Source of the DNA: CADEDV01 sp036383515
GTDB taxonomy: Bacteria; Bacteroidota; Bacteroidia; Chitinophagales; Chitinophagaceae
Direction: 5' to 3'
Length of the DNA: 59,983 nucleotides
NCBI GenBank assembly: GCA_036383515.1
Contig: DASVOE010000074.1
Coordinates: forward strand, 1-59,983
Positions 9,235-18,994 of this stretch are shown one piece after another. Position numbers and translations under genes: made by a program. How positions within the stretch are numbered: the first letter of the stretch is position 1; every line of letters begins with the position of its first letter. Under the pieces are notes generated by a model. It had not been told where the DNA came from. It searched no databases and saw only the letters and a program-made list of their open reading frames with translations.

Positions 9235-10581
9235 ATGATTATTGACAAAACAAAATCTACGATCAGGGACTTCAGAAAATGGAAAGTCTATAATTACAGG
9301 TGGAGAATAGTACTATTATTGTTTTTCGCAACGACCATCAATTATCTCGATCGCAGTGTGTTGAGCATCCTGGCGCCTGCTCTTCAAAAGCAGTACAAGT
9401 GGTCGGAAGTTGAATATGGATACATCGTTACTACTTTTCAAATGGCTTACGGACTTGGAGTAGTGTTTGCCGGAAAATTATTGGATAAATATGGTACGCG
9501 GATCATCATGGCTTTCGCTATTGTGATTTGGAGTACAGCAGGCATATTACATGCATTGGCTTCTACCGCTATCAGTTTTGCGATTGCCCGTTTTTTCCTC
9601 GGATTGGGGGAGTCGGCCAATTTTCCGGCCGCCATCAAAACGGTTGCGGAATGGTTTCCTAAAAAAGAAAGAGCATTGGCCACAGGCATCTTCAATTCAG
9701 GATCGAACATTGGTGCCATTGTATCGCCTTTACTATGTCCTTTGATTGCCATTTATTTCGGATGGCAGTGGGCATTTGTCATAACAGGTATGCTGGGTTT
9801 TATATGGTTGATCTTCTGGCTGAAAATGTATTCAATCCCTGCTGAAAACAACAAAGTGACACCGGAAGAAATCAGGCATATACATTCCGATAACGATGAG
9901 GTGAATGAAACGATAAGCTGGACACAGGTAGTTTTTCGAAAAGAAACACTGGTCATTTGTCTTGCCCGGTTTCTCACCGACCCGGTATGGTGGTTCTTTT
10001 TATACTGGCTGCCGAAATTCCTGGACAAGCAATATCATATCAGCTTAATGCAAATGGGCCTGCCCCTGATCGTCATCTATCTCTGTGCCGACCTCGGCGG
10101 CATTGCAGGCGGATGGATATCTTCTTCACTCATGAAAAAGGGAGTGAACCTGAATAAAGCAAGAAAGATCGCCCTGCTTATTTGTGCGCTGGGTGTAGTG
10201 CCGGTGATCTATGTCTCACATGTCTCCGATTTATGGATTGCAGTAGCGCTGATCAGTCTTGCTACGGCATCACACTGTGGATGGATCGCTAATGTGTTCA
10301 CCCTTACCTCAGATATATTCCCTAAAAATGCAGTGGGAACAGTAGTAGGCGTATCCACTTTTGCTGCAGTAGTTGGAGGCATGCTGTTCTCTACGTTAGT
10401 GGGTTTCTTATTGGAATACACGGGCAGCTACATTCTTGTTTTCAGTATAGCAGGTTGCGCCTACTTCACGGCGTGGGTAATCATACAAATCGGTATGCCT
10501 AAAATAAAACCTATTCAATTTAAAAAAAATAAAGATGAAAAAATTTCAAAAGCTTACAGAAAAGGAAAAGCAAGCCTATGA
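9235..10581 (+). CDS. MFS transporter, hexuronate/anion:cation symporter type
   Basis: Twelve-helix inner-membrane permease of 448 residues. The first-helix motif NYLDRSVLSILAPAL and the following GKLLDKYGTR are typical of the anion:cation symporter branch that includes ExuT. Uptake of a uronate or related sugar acid is therefore the best guess. ATG at 9235 is preferred over the TTG one codon upstream. Its last 47 nt overlap the start of the oxygenase gene in another frame. It is first in a co-directional run ending in two hydrolases and an isomerase, which suggests it imports the product of the secreted GH2 enzymes. Confidence 0.9.
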   Translation: MIIDKTKSTIRDFRKWKVYNYRWRIVLLLFFATTINYLDRSVLSILAPALQKQYKWSEVEYGYIVTTFQMAYGLGVVFAGKLLDKYGTRIIMAFAIVIWSTAGILHALASTAISFAIARFFLGLGESANFPAAIKTVAEWFPKKERALATGIFNSGSNIGAIVSPLLCPLIAIYFGWQWAFVITGMLGFIWLIFWLKMYSIPAENNKVTPEEIRHIHSDNDEVNETISWTQVVFRKETLVICLARFLTDPVWWFFLYWLPKFLDKQYHISLMQMGLPLIVIYLCADLGGIAGGWISSSLMKKGVNLNKARKIALLICALGVVPVIYVSHVSDLWIAVALISLATASHCGWIANVFTLTSDIFPKNAVGTVVGVSTFAAVVGGMLFSTLVGFLLEYTGSYILVFSIAGCAYFTAWVIIQIGMPKIKPIQFKKNKDEKISKAYRKGKASL

Positions 10582-11308
10582 ACGTGACGGGTATATAATT
10601 GTCAAATCAATGTATTCGAAAGAAGAGGTAGATTACCTTCTTGAAACCGCAAGGAATGATAATTACATCAGGCAAAGTACGTATGGCAGAAAGGACAAGG
10701 ATGGCAATACTACGAAACTGGCTTTATGGTTTGCGTTGAATAAAGATGTTTACAGCCTTTTTGCAAGATCGGAACGCATGGTGGAAGGTGTGGAGTTGCT
10801 GTTGGGTGGAACACCTGCACATTTTCATACAAAGCTGATGCAGAAAGAACCATTGGTAGGCGGTGCGTGGGAATGGCACCAGGATTATGGTTACTGGTAT
10901 CATGATGGGTTCTTACTTCCTGATATGATCAGCGTGATGATTGCATTGACACCTGCCAACAAAGAGAATGGTTGTCTGCAGGTTTTAAAAGGTTCTCATT
11001 TGATGGGCAGAATAGAACATGGCATGACCGGCGATCAGAAAGGAGCCGACATGGAAAAAGTAAATGAAGCGCTGAAGAGGATGGAGCTGGTGTATGTAGA
11101 ACTGGAACCGGGAGATACATTGTTTTTCCATTGCAATCTTTTACATCGCTCGGATAAAAACAACAGTATAGCATCCAGGTGGTCCATGATATCGACTTTT
11201 AATATTGCACAAAACAAACCTTATAAGGAACAAAACCCTTCGTGTTATACACCGCTCACTTCCTTGCCTGATACAGCCATTCTTGATGAAAAAAGTACGA
11301 GCCTCTGA
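10535..11308 (+). CDS. Phytanoyl-CoA dioxygenase (PhyH)-family oxygenase
   Basis: Probable Fe(II)/2-oxoglutarate-dependent oxygenase of 257 residues. The iron ligands are visible: HxD in WHQDYGYW (near residue 113) and a distal His in LFFHCNLLHRSDKN (near residue 205), followed by an Arg (ASRWS) suited to binding 2-oxoglutarate. ATG at 10535 lies inside the end of the MFS gene, giving a 47-nt overlap; the next internal ATG would remove conserved N-terminal sequence. Its position between a sugar permease and glycosidases suggests oxidation or demethylation of a modified sugar, but the family's substrates vary widely and none can be named here. Confidence 0.88.
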   Translation: MKKFQKLTEKEKQAYERDGYIIVKSMYSKEEVDYLLETARNDNYIRQSTYGRKDKDGNTTKLALWFALNKDVYSLFARSERMVEGVELLLGGTPAHFHTKLMQKEPLVGGAWEWHQDYGYWYHDGFLLPDMISVMIALTPANKENGCLQVLKGSHLMGRIEHGMTGDQKGADMEKVNEALKRMELVYVELEPGDTLFFHCNLLHRSDKNNSIASRWSMISTFNIAQNKPYKEQNPSCYTPLTSLPDTAILDEKSTSL

Positions 11309-11331
11309 TGCATTAAACTAAAATTCAGATA

Positions 11332-14300
11332 ATGAAATTACCGATATTGCTTTTTTTGATTCTTTCCCTGAGCATTGCTGCATCAGCGCAAAACACGAAG
11401 ACCATTGAGTCGCCTGCTTCCCGGACCTTCAGCGACTTCAATGAACAGTGGACCTTTAATTATTTTTCGGAACCTAAAGCCAAGGTCAGTTATGAAAGCC
11501 CGGATGTTGACGACAGCAAATGGACGGCAGTGGCGGTTCCGCATACCTGGAGTACCTACGAAACCACAGGTGAATTACATCCTTATATTAAAAACGCTTC
11601 ACCCAAAGATGATCCTTACTGGTGGAATGGACTGGGATGGTACCGGAAGAAGTTCAGCATAAGTAAATCATACGAGGGCAAAAAAGTATTTATTGAATTT
11701 GAAGGCGTACAAAAAAACTGTCGTGTTTACCTCAATGGAAAAATCATAGGAGAACATTACGGTGGCTTTACAGGATTTTCTTTCGACCTCACCGATTATA
11801 TCAAATTCGGTGAAGAAAATGTGCTGGCAGTTTCCGTAAGCAATGCACAGGCTGATGATTTCAACGTGGCGCCAATGGATGCCGGCAACTGGGACATTTA
11901 TGGTGGCATGTATAGAAACGTGAAACTGGTCATCACGGACAAACTCTATGTTCCTTACCAGGGTTCCTATAAACACGAAGGAGGCACTCATATTACAACA
12001 AAGCTTTTGAAAGAAGGAGCTGCCGGTGTTCATGTACGTACCTGGGTGGAGAATGATTATTCCGAAACCCGCGAATGCAAACTGGTCACCAGGTTTATTG
12101 ATAAGAACGGGCAGCTTGCCGGTACAACGACAGAAACAAAAAAAATAGCACCGGGTGAACTCGCTTCCTTTGACCAATCTCTTACACTCAGTAAAGTTCT
12201 GTTGTGGGACCTGGATCATCCCAATATGTATGAGGCGATATCAGAAGTCTGGACCAATGGCAAAATGGTTGATACTTATACCAGTCATTTTGGGATCAGG
12301 GAATACCGGTGGGATTTCACCACGAACGATCTCTACCTGAACGGAAAGAAAATAAATATGCAGGGTTTCTTTCGTCACCAGGAATATCCCTGGCTGGGTG
12401 ATGCTATTCCTGATTTTATTCATGGAATGGATCTGCGTGATATGAAAGAAAACCTCAACTGCAATTTTATCAGGCCCGGACATTATCCTGCATCACCAGC
12501 GTTGTACACACTATGTGATAAACTGGGTATGATCAGTGTGGGTGATTTGCCCAATGTAAAGGACAAGGATTTTTCTGTAGCGATACAGGAACAAAATGCA
12601 CGGGAGTTAGTACGTCAGCAACGTAATCACCCCTCCATCTTTCTTTGGAATATGGGCGATGAAACGAACCGCGGTGCGGATTCACGTTGGGTGCATGAAG
12701 AAGATACCGAACGCTATATTTCCTGTCGCGACTGTCCCGGTCTTGCTCCCGGTAAATACATTGATCTGCCATCAACTATTATCCGCATGGCAAAATTGTT
12801 ACGTTGCACTATTCGGGGTTGGTATGACGACGATGATATGGCACAGCGTCCTGAGAATGGACAGCATGCCGGTAATGAACAATATGAACATGAATGGGCA
12901 AGAACAGGTAGAGACAGTACTTCGAACAACAGGATCGATCAGCCGAACCTGATCGTGTGGTTGTATGAAGATCATGGTTGTGACAGGGAGTATCAAAATG
13001 CGCCGTTGCTTCATTATAATCCAAAAGGCTGGGTGGATAACTATCGTGTTCCCAAATTTGTTTATTATTTGTGGCAGGCTAACTATGCAAAGAAACCAAT
13101 GGCCTTCATTCATCCGCAATTCTGGCGTCCGCAATATGTTGGCCAGAAAAAAGATATTGAAGTGGACAGCAACTGCGATAGCATTGAATTAAAAATTAAC
13201 GGAAAGAGCTTGGGCATTTTAAAACCCACGAAGGAAAATTTTCATGTAGTAAAATTTGAAAAGGTTCCGGTTCAAAAAGGAACACTGATAGCTGTTGGTC
13301 ACAAAAACGGAAAGCAGATCATACAGGAATTGAAGATGGCTGGTGAAGCGGCCCGCCTTCAACTCACCACTTCACATCAAACCATTCCAGCTTCATTAAA
13401 TTCAGTTGCCATCATCACGGCCGATATCACTGATGAAAACAATGTGCATGTATTTAGTGCAAAAAATACGATTCGTTGGGAAGTGACAGGTCCTGCTACG
13501 CTGGTTGGCCCCCCGGTTTACGAATCTGATTTTTATAAGAACATGGAAATGGAAGGAACACTCTATACGGATATGCCGGTTAGCAATGTGATTCGTTCAA
13601 CCGGTGAACCCGGAACCATTACCGTGAGAGTTTATGCTGCCGGTCTTTCAATGGGTGAAGTGCAAATAAAAGTTGAAAACGTATCGAAAATTTCGAATGG
13701 CATATTACAACTGGTTCCCGATCAAAAATCAAGAGATAGGGTGATGCAAAATGTAAAAGAAGTTCATAGTAATCATGCAGCCGTTGTTGAAAGTTTGCAA
13801 AAAATTAAAACAGGAATTACGATTGCGGCTACATCCAAAACCGGGTATAAGGATGATATTAATAAAGCCCTTATAAAAAACAATTATGCGTCTATTGAAA
13901 GCTTACCCGGGTACCAGTCACTATTGAACATATTGGGAAAAGCGGCAATCCGGGGCAAAGGGAAAATTTCTCCGCAGGAGCTGAATTACTATATTGACAA
14001 TTACAATCGTTTTGCAAGCCTGGCTAAGGAAATTGATAAAACCCAATTGCCAGAGCTTTTTAAAACCGATTTGAAAATTTATTATACTGAAGAATTGATT
14101 ACAAAAGGGAATGAAATTGATATCGCTGCTGAAGGAAAAAAGATCGCGAAGATACCTGCCAATGCTACAATAGTTGTAGCCGGCAATAAAGAACCACTCA
14201 ACAATGGAAGTATTCTGTATTCACAGAGTACAGACATCACAGCAATAGCTTCAACGGTGCATCCTGAATTTGCACGGTTAACAGGCGACGAAAAAGAAAG

Positions 14301-14469
14301 CTATCTCTCCTACGTTAGTACTATCAATCCCTGGATAAAACGTAAAGCATATAAAACAGGCGATTCAAAATTGGGAACAAAGAAAGATGTTGTCGAATAT
14401 TCGGTATCAACCGGAAGAGCGTTGGTGTTCCCGGGAATTAACAAATCAACTAAAAACGAAAAGCAGTAA
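11332..14469 (+). CDS. Secreted GH2-type glycoside hydrolase with extra C-terminal domain
   Basis: Exported protein of 1045 residues with a signal peptide ending near ASAQ. The order is a GH2 sugar-binding jelly roll (about 30-205), an Ig-like domain (to about 330), a TIM barrel (about 335-620), an Ig-like domain (to about 780) and a further ~260-residue region that the downstream paralogue lacks. The acid/base candidate is E444 in NMGDETN. The usual GH2 Asn-Glu pair is replaced by Asp-Glu. The nucleophile may be E553 in GCDREY; E546 is less likely because the paralogue has Ala there. Substrate probably a plant or algal glycan (inference). Confidence 0.88.
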   Translation: MKLPILLFLILSLSIAASAQNTKTIESPASRTFSDFNEQWTFNYFSEPKAKVSYESPDVDDSKWTAVAVPHTWSTYETTGELHPYIKNASPKDDPYWWNGLGWYRKKFSISKSYEGKKVFIEFEGVQKNCRVYLNGKIIGEHYGGFTGFSFDLTDYIKFGEENVLAVSVSNAQADDFNVAPMDAGNWDIYGGMYRNVKLVITDKLYVPYQGSYKHEGGTHITTKLLKEGAAGVHVRTWVENDYSETRECKLVTRFIDKNGQLAGTTTETKKIAPGELASFDQSLTLSKVLLWDLDHPNMYEAISEVWTNGKMVDTYTSHFGIREYRWDFTTNDLYLNGKKINMQGFFRHQEYPWLGDAIPDFIHGMDLRDMKENLNCNFIRPGHYPASPALYTLCDKLGMISVGDLPNVKDKDFSVAIQEQNARELVRQQRNHPSIFLWNMGDETNRGADSRWVHEEDTERYISCRDCPGLAPGKYIDLPSTIIRMAKLLRCTIRGWYDDDDMAQRPENGQHAGNEQYEHEWARTGRDSTSNNRIDQPNLIVWLYEDHGCDREYQNAPLLHYNPKGWVDNYRVPKFVYYLWQANYAKKPMAFIHPQFWRPQYVGQKKDIEVDSNCDSIELKINGKSLGILKPTKENFHVVKFEKVPVQKGTLIAVGHKNGKQIIQELKMAGEAARLQLTTSHQTIPASLNSVAIITADITDENNVHVFSAKNTIRWEVTGPATLVGPPVYESDFYKNMEMEGTLYTDMPVSNVIRSTGEPGTITVRVYAAGLSMGEVQIKVENVSKISNGILQLVPDQKSRDRVMQNVKEVHSNHAAVVESLQKIKTGITIAATSKTGYKDDINKALIKNNYASIESLPGYQSLLNILGKAAIRGKGKISPQELNYYIDNYNRFASLAKEIDKTQLPELFKTDLKIYYTEELITKGNEIDIAAEGKKIAKIPANATIVVAGNKEPLNNGSILYSQSTDITAIASTVHPEFARLTGDEKESYLSYVSTINPWIKRKAYKTGDSKLGTKKDVVEYSVSTGRALVFPGINKSTKNEKQ

Positions 14470-14499
14470 TAAACCTTTTATTTTTTAAACTTTGAACGC

Positions 14500-16857
14500 A
14501 TGCTGAAACGGATGATATTTTCAATAGTGGTTGTTTTTTGTGTGTTTACAACTTCGGCACAACAAAAATCATATAACGTTAACAATAATGTACGCATCAC
14601 TGTTTCTGTTAATGAAGGTTGGAAATTTCAATACTTCCCGGCAGAAGAAGCAATAAATGATGGGTTCGAAAAAATAAACTTTGACGATAACAAGTGGACA
14701 GAAGTAGCGGCTCCGCATACCTGGAGCACTTATGAAACAACGAAGGAAGTTCATCCTTTTATTCGCAATCCATCTCCCAAAGACAATCCTTATTGGTGGA
14801 ATGGCTGGGGATGGTACCGCAGGAATATTGAGATTGATAAATCCTTCGGAGGAAAAAAGGTCATTATTGAATTTGATGGCGTGCAGAAATACTGTAAGCT
14901 ATGGCTGAATGGACAGTTGGTTGGTGAGCACAAAGGAGGATTTGCTTCATTCTATTTTGATTTGACAAAGTTTATACAACCCGGCAAAAAAAATATACTC
15001 GCAGTTGCGGTCAACAATCAACAGCGTGATAGGTTTTCAATACCACCGATGGATGCAGGCAACTGGGATCTGTATGGTGGCATTTACCGGGATGTAAGAT
15101 TGGTTGTTACCGATAAACTTTACATTCCTTTCCAGGGCTCTGCCGATCATGAAGGCGGAACCTTTATCACCACACCGGGCCTGACTGCTGAAAAAGGTAT
15201 AGTGAATGTAAAAACATTTATAAAAAATGATTTTCAACAGGCAAAACAATTTCGTCTTCATACCATCATAACAGATGCACGCAATAGGATTATTTCGGAA
15301 ATCAGTACAGCAAAAACGATTTCACCGGGTGAACTGATCGAGATTGATCAACATTCCGACCCTGTCAATCATCCTTCACTATGGTCACCTTCCTCGCCAT
15401 CACTTTACAATCTTTATTCAGTAATAGAAAGCGATGGGAAAACATCCGATGTTTATAAAAGCAAATTTGGTTTCCGATGGATTCATTGGGACAGTACCAC
15501 AAATACATTATTCCTGAACGGGAAAGGAATGGATGTACAGGGTTTCATGCGCCACCAGGAATATCCGTGGCTGGGTGATGCAATTCCCAAATGGATCTCT
15601 TTAGTGGATCTTGTAGACATCAAACAAAATCTTGAAATGAATTTTTACAGGGGCACTCACTATACACAGGCTGCTTATGTGTATGACATGTGTGATAGCC
15701 TTGGCTTGATGGCCTGCGAAGATGTGCCCAATGTAAAAAACAAACCTTTTTCTGAAGAAGTACAGAAACAACAATTAACGGAAATGATCCGCCGTGACCG
15801 GAATCATCCAAGTATTTTGTTCTGGAGCATGGGTGATGAAACTGATCATGCAGCCCATTCGGAATGGGCGGTGCAGGAAGATACCACACGCATTATATAT
15901 GCACGTTCTATTGTGGGGCCATCAGCAGGAAAATATGTTGACGCAACGGACAGTAACCTTCAATTTGGCGGTTTATTGCAATGTACAGTTCGCGGATGGT
16001 ACAATAAGGATATAAAAAACTATGAACCTCAAAGTTCACAGGTCACCGGTACAGAAGAGTGGCAACATACAAAAGCGATGACAGCAAATCCCATAAAAGC
16101 AAACGAACGTGTTGACATGAAAAATCTTATCATCTGGTGTTATGCTGATCATGGCTGTGACAGGGAATACAAAAATACCCCGCTATTGCATCTCAATCCA
16201 AAAGGTTGGGTGGATCTGTACCGCAATCCCAAATATGCTTACTACCTGTACCAGGCAAACCATGCAAAAAAGCCAATGGTATTTATTCACCCTCATTTCT
16301 GGACAAAAAAATATGAAGGCACAAGCCAGGACCTGATCGTTGATTCCAATTGCGACAGCATTCAATTAATAGTTGGTAATAAGTACTACGAAACTTTATA
16401 TCCGGGTGCAGCCAACCTGCACTGTGTTACATTTAAAAATATCCCGGTTTCCAATCATAACTTATTCGCAATCGGTTTTAAAAACGGTAAAAGAATCGTT
16501 GACACATTATACATGACGGGATCAGCAGCAGCTTTGAAATTATCCTCCACTCATGCCACGCTTCAACCTGCCAACAACCAGGTAGCGATCTTAACGGCGG
16601 ATATTGTTGATGCAAAAGGGCATCATGTTTTTGGTGCCGGCAATACTATCCGGTGGAAAGTGGAAGGGCCCGCAACGCTGGTCGGTCCGTCGGAATATGT
16701 TTCGGATACCGATAAGCAGGAACAAATGGAGGGAACCATGTATATCGATGCACCGGTGAGCAATCTGATCCGGTCTACAGGAAAGCCTGGAAAAATAATC
16801 ATAACGATAGAATCAAACGGACTAGTATCCGCTAAAACGGAGATCAATGTAAAATGA
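14500..16857 (+). CDS. Secreted GH2-type glycoside hydrolase, shorter paralogue
   Basis: Exported 785-residue protein with a signal peptide ending near TSAQ. It is clearly homologous along its length to the upstream 1045-residue enzyme, so the pair is a tandem duplication. It has the same sugar-binding, Ig-like, TIM-barrel and Ig-like order and stops where the paralogue's extra domain begins. The acid/base candidate is E447 in SMGDETD and the likely nucleophile E556 in GCDREY; position 549 is Ala where the paralogue has Glu. It lies 30 bp after the first hydrolase and 10 bp before the isomerase, which supports one operon. Confidence 0.88.
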   Translation: MLKRMIFSIVVVFCVFTTSAQQKSYNVNNNVRITVSVNEGWKFQYFPAEEAINDGFEKINFDDNKWTEVAAPHTWSTYETTKEVHPFIRNPSPKDNPYWWNGWGWYRRNIEIDKSFGGKKVIIEFDGVQKYCKLWLNGQLVGEHKGGFASFYFDLTKFIQPGKKNILAVAVNNQQRDRFSIPPMDAGNWDLYGGIYRDVRLVVTDKLYIPFQGSADHEGGTFITTPGLTAEKGIVNVKTFIKNDFQQAKQFRLHTIITDARNRIISEISTAKTISPGELIEIDQHSDPVNHPSLWSPSSPSLYNLYSVIESDGKTSDVYKSKFGFRWIHWDSTTNTLFLNGKGMDVQGFMRHQEYPWLGDAIPKWISLVDLVDIKQNLEMNFYRGTHYTQAAYVYDMCDSLGLMACEDVPNVKNKPFSEEVQKQQLTEMIRRDRNHPSILFWSMGDETDHAAHSEWAVQEDTTRIIYARSIVGPSAGKYVDATDSNLQFGGLLQCTVRGWYNKDIKNYEPQSSQVTGTEEWQHTKAMTANPIKANERVDMKNLIIWCYADHGCDREYKNTPLLHLNPKGWVDLYRNPKYAYYLYQANHAKKPMVFIHPHFWTKKYEGTSQDLIVDSNCDSIQLIVGNKYYETLYPGAANLHCVTFKNIPVSNHNLFAIGFKNGKRIVDTLYMTGSAAALKLSSTHATLQPANNQVAILTADIVDAKGHHVFGAGNTIRWKVEGPATLVGPSEYVSDTDKQEQMEGTMYIDAPVSNLIRSTGKPGKIIITIESNGLVSAKTEINVK

Positions 16858-16867
16858 AACAGTCATT

Positions 16868-17683
16868 ATGCAACTAAAATTTTTTTGTCCTCATTGGGGA
16901 AGCAAGCATTTGCCTTTTACAGAATTTACTGAAAAAGTAAAGGCTACCGGTTATGATGGTGTCGAAATGAGCCTGCCCATGAACGATAAAGAAAGAAACT
17001 ATATACTGGATTGTTTAAAAGACCAATCGCTGCTTTTAATTGCACAGCATTGGGAAACAAATGATGCCGGTTTCGGACAGCACATGATCAACTACTGCGA
17101 AAGATTGGAAAATCTTGCGAAGGCCCAACCGCTGTTTATCAACTCACAAACAGGCAAAGATTTTTTCTCTTATGATCAGAATGCAGCGCTGATTAAAGCG
17201 GCAGGTGTAATAGCTGCAACGTATAACATCGAGATTCTTCATGAAACGCATAGAGGAAAATTTAGCTTTGCTGCTCACATCACTAAAGAATTTCTCGACC
17301 TCCACCCGCAATTACAATTAACCCTCGATGTATCACATTGGCTGGTGGTCGCTGAATCCCTGCTCGCCGATCAGCAGCAAGCTTTGAAAACGGCTATAGA
17401 AAGAGCCGGTCATATTCATGCAAGGATTGGTTTTCCCGGTGGGCCGCAGATTCCTGATCCCCGTGCACCTGAATGGTCGGAAACCGTTTCTTTTCATATT
17501 GGTATCTGGGAAAAAATAATCAGCAAGGCCATTGAGCAGGAAAAAGAATTTTTCACGATCACTCCGGAATTTGGTCCCTATCCCTACATGACCATGTTGC
17601 CCCATACACAGAAACCCATCGCAAGCCAGTGGGATGTGAATGTATACATGATGCATACACTGAAAAAACATTTTAGTTCCTGA
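16868..17683 (+). CDS. Sugar phosphate isomerase/epimerase (xylose-isomerase-like TIM barrel)
   Basis: Cytosolic TIM-barrel protein of 271 residues of the AP-endonuclease-2/xylose-isomerase-like superfamily. Candidate metal ligands are the Glu of EILHETHRG, the Asp-His of TLDVSHW, the His of HIHARIG and the Glu of ITPEFGPYPY, all at the spacing expected for the fold. It begins 10 bp after the second GH2 gene and closes the cluster. It probably isomerises or epimerises the sugar released by the secreted hydrolases and imported by the MFS permease (inference). Confidence 0.88.
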   Translation: MQLKFFCPHWGSKHLPFTEFTEKVKATGYDGVEMSLPMNDKERNYILDCLKDQSLLLIAQHWETNDAGFGQHMINYCERLENLAKAQPLFINSQTGKDFFSYDQNAALIKAAGVIAATYNIEILHETHRGKFSFAAHITKEFLDLHPQLQLTLDVSHWLVVAESLLADQQQALKTAIERAGHIHARIGFPGGPQIPDPRAPEWSETVSFHIGIWEKIISKAIEQEKEFFTITPEFGPYPYMTMLPHTQKPIASQWDVNVYMMHTLKKHFSS

Positions 17684-17835
17684 CCTATGAAGCGAAAAAT
17701 ACAAAAGATAAAGTCGTCGCTATATCGTGTGGCGTTTCAACACTACATCGTTCTACTCTGGCTTGATAGATTTCAAGATAGTTGTTCAATGTCTTTATAT
17801 TTTCCTTCGTACCTGACGGCCCATCGCTTTAGATC

Positions 17836-18984
17836 TTAACTCCGTAGCAAATCTGTAACGCAAAATTTCTTCCAGGGTTTGGTTTCGGCGTTGCGGTAGA
17901 TGGCCATTTCCACTTTTCCTTTTTTGTCAACACTTACTGAAGAGTAGCCCATAAAATCGGCATATTCAAAATAATGAAGGAAGGGTTTTTCATTTTCGAG
18001 ATTTGCTTTCCTTTCTTCCAATGAAGTGGGAGAAAAATTAGGTTCAAGGTTCAGCAAATTGGCGCCATACTCGTTTACTCCCTGTAAATGGTCTTTAACA
18101 GGATCATCAAAAGATTCGATCACGCTGCCGGTGCAAACCTGTACAAACTTTCCCCTGGGCGTATTACGGACAAGGATGCTCGTTTTGTGTAAATGGCCAC
18201 ATAATACAATTACCCTGTGTTCTCCCAATAGATTTATCAACTCTTCCCGTTGTTTTTGCTGGTTTGTTTTTCCAAACAAGTGCCAGTTGGATCTTGCATT
18301 GAAGGGAACTACCGGCTGGTGCACACAGAAGAAAATCAATTTCTCCTTATTATCTGCTAAAACGGTCTTTAACCATACAAGACTTTCATCGGGAGTATAT
18401 CCATCAAATAAAATGAACCGGGCTTTCTTGTGAACAAATGTGGAATTGGCCGTGCTTAGTGATTGTTGCTGCTCGGTCGTTTGCCAGGGCAATACTATTT
18501 TTTTGTAGGTTTCATTTGCTCCAATGCCCGTTATGTCATGGTTGCCTTTGATAACGAGGAACGGGCGGTTTAGCTGGTGGTCGTTGATCAGTGAAATAAA
18601 CCCGCTTGTTTGTTTGGTAGCCAATTCTTCGGATCCGCAAAGACCTTCTACAAAATCGCCCAGTTGCAGATAAAAATCTGTATTGAGCCTGGTTCCCTCT
18701 TCCTTCACCCGTTTCAACAGCAGCGGAAGGTTATCTTTTGTAATACGGGAGTAATTGTTGATCTGCTTTGTATCTCCGTCCCCAAACTTTGTTTTTACGT
18801 ATTCGAGATCGTGATGGTCAAGGCTATCAAAATGAATATCGCCCAGCAACAAAAAATGAAAATCATTACCCGCCGAAGGAATGAAATCGAAAACCGATCC
18901 TCCAAGCGGCAAGGCTGCTGCCAGGAAACCCATAGAAGTTACAAACTCTCTCCTGCTGATCACTTTTTTAATACGCTTGCTCAT
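17836..18984 (-). CDS. Secreted metallophosphoesterase (calcineurin-like)
   Basis: Binuclear-metal phosphoesterase of 382 residues. All five family blocks are present: GDIHFD, LGDFVEG, GNHD, CVHQP and CGHLHKT. The N-terminus SRREFVTSMGFLAAALPLGG resembles a Tat signal, although only two arginines are adjacent, so export of a folded metalloprotein is likely. It starts 10 bp after the stop of the PepSY-like gene, so it should share the shared-motif promoter upstream of that gene. The substrate (phosphomonoester, phosphodiester or nucleotide) cannot be told. Confidence 0.9.
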   Translation of the reverse strand: MSKRIKKVISRREFVTSMGFLAAALPLGGSVFDFIPSAGNDFHFLLLGDIHFDSLDHHDLEYVKTKFGDGDTKQINNYSRITKDNLPLLLKRVKEEGTRLNTDFYLQLGDFVEGLCGSEELATKQTSGFISLINDHQLNRPFLVIKGNHDITGIGANETYKKIVLPWQTTEQQQSLSTANSTFVHKKARFILFDGYTPDESLVWLKTVLADNKEKLIFFCVHQPVVPFNARSNWHLFGKTNQQKQREELINLLGEHRVIVLCGHLHKTSILVRNTPRGKFVQVCTGSVIESFDDPVKDHLQGVNEYGANLLNLEPNFSPTSLEERKANLENEKPFLHYFEYADFMGYSSVSVDKKGKVEMAIYRNAETKPWKKFCVTDLLRS

Positions 18985-18994
18985 ATATTTTATT

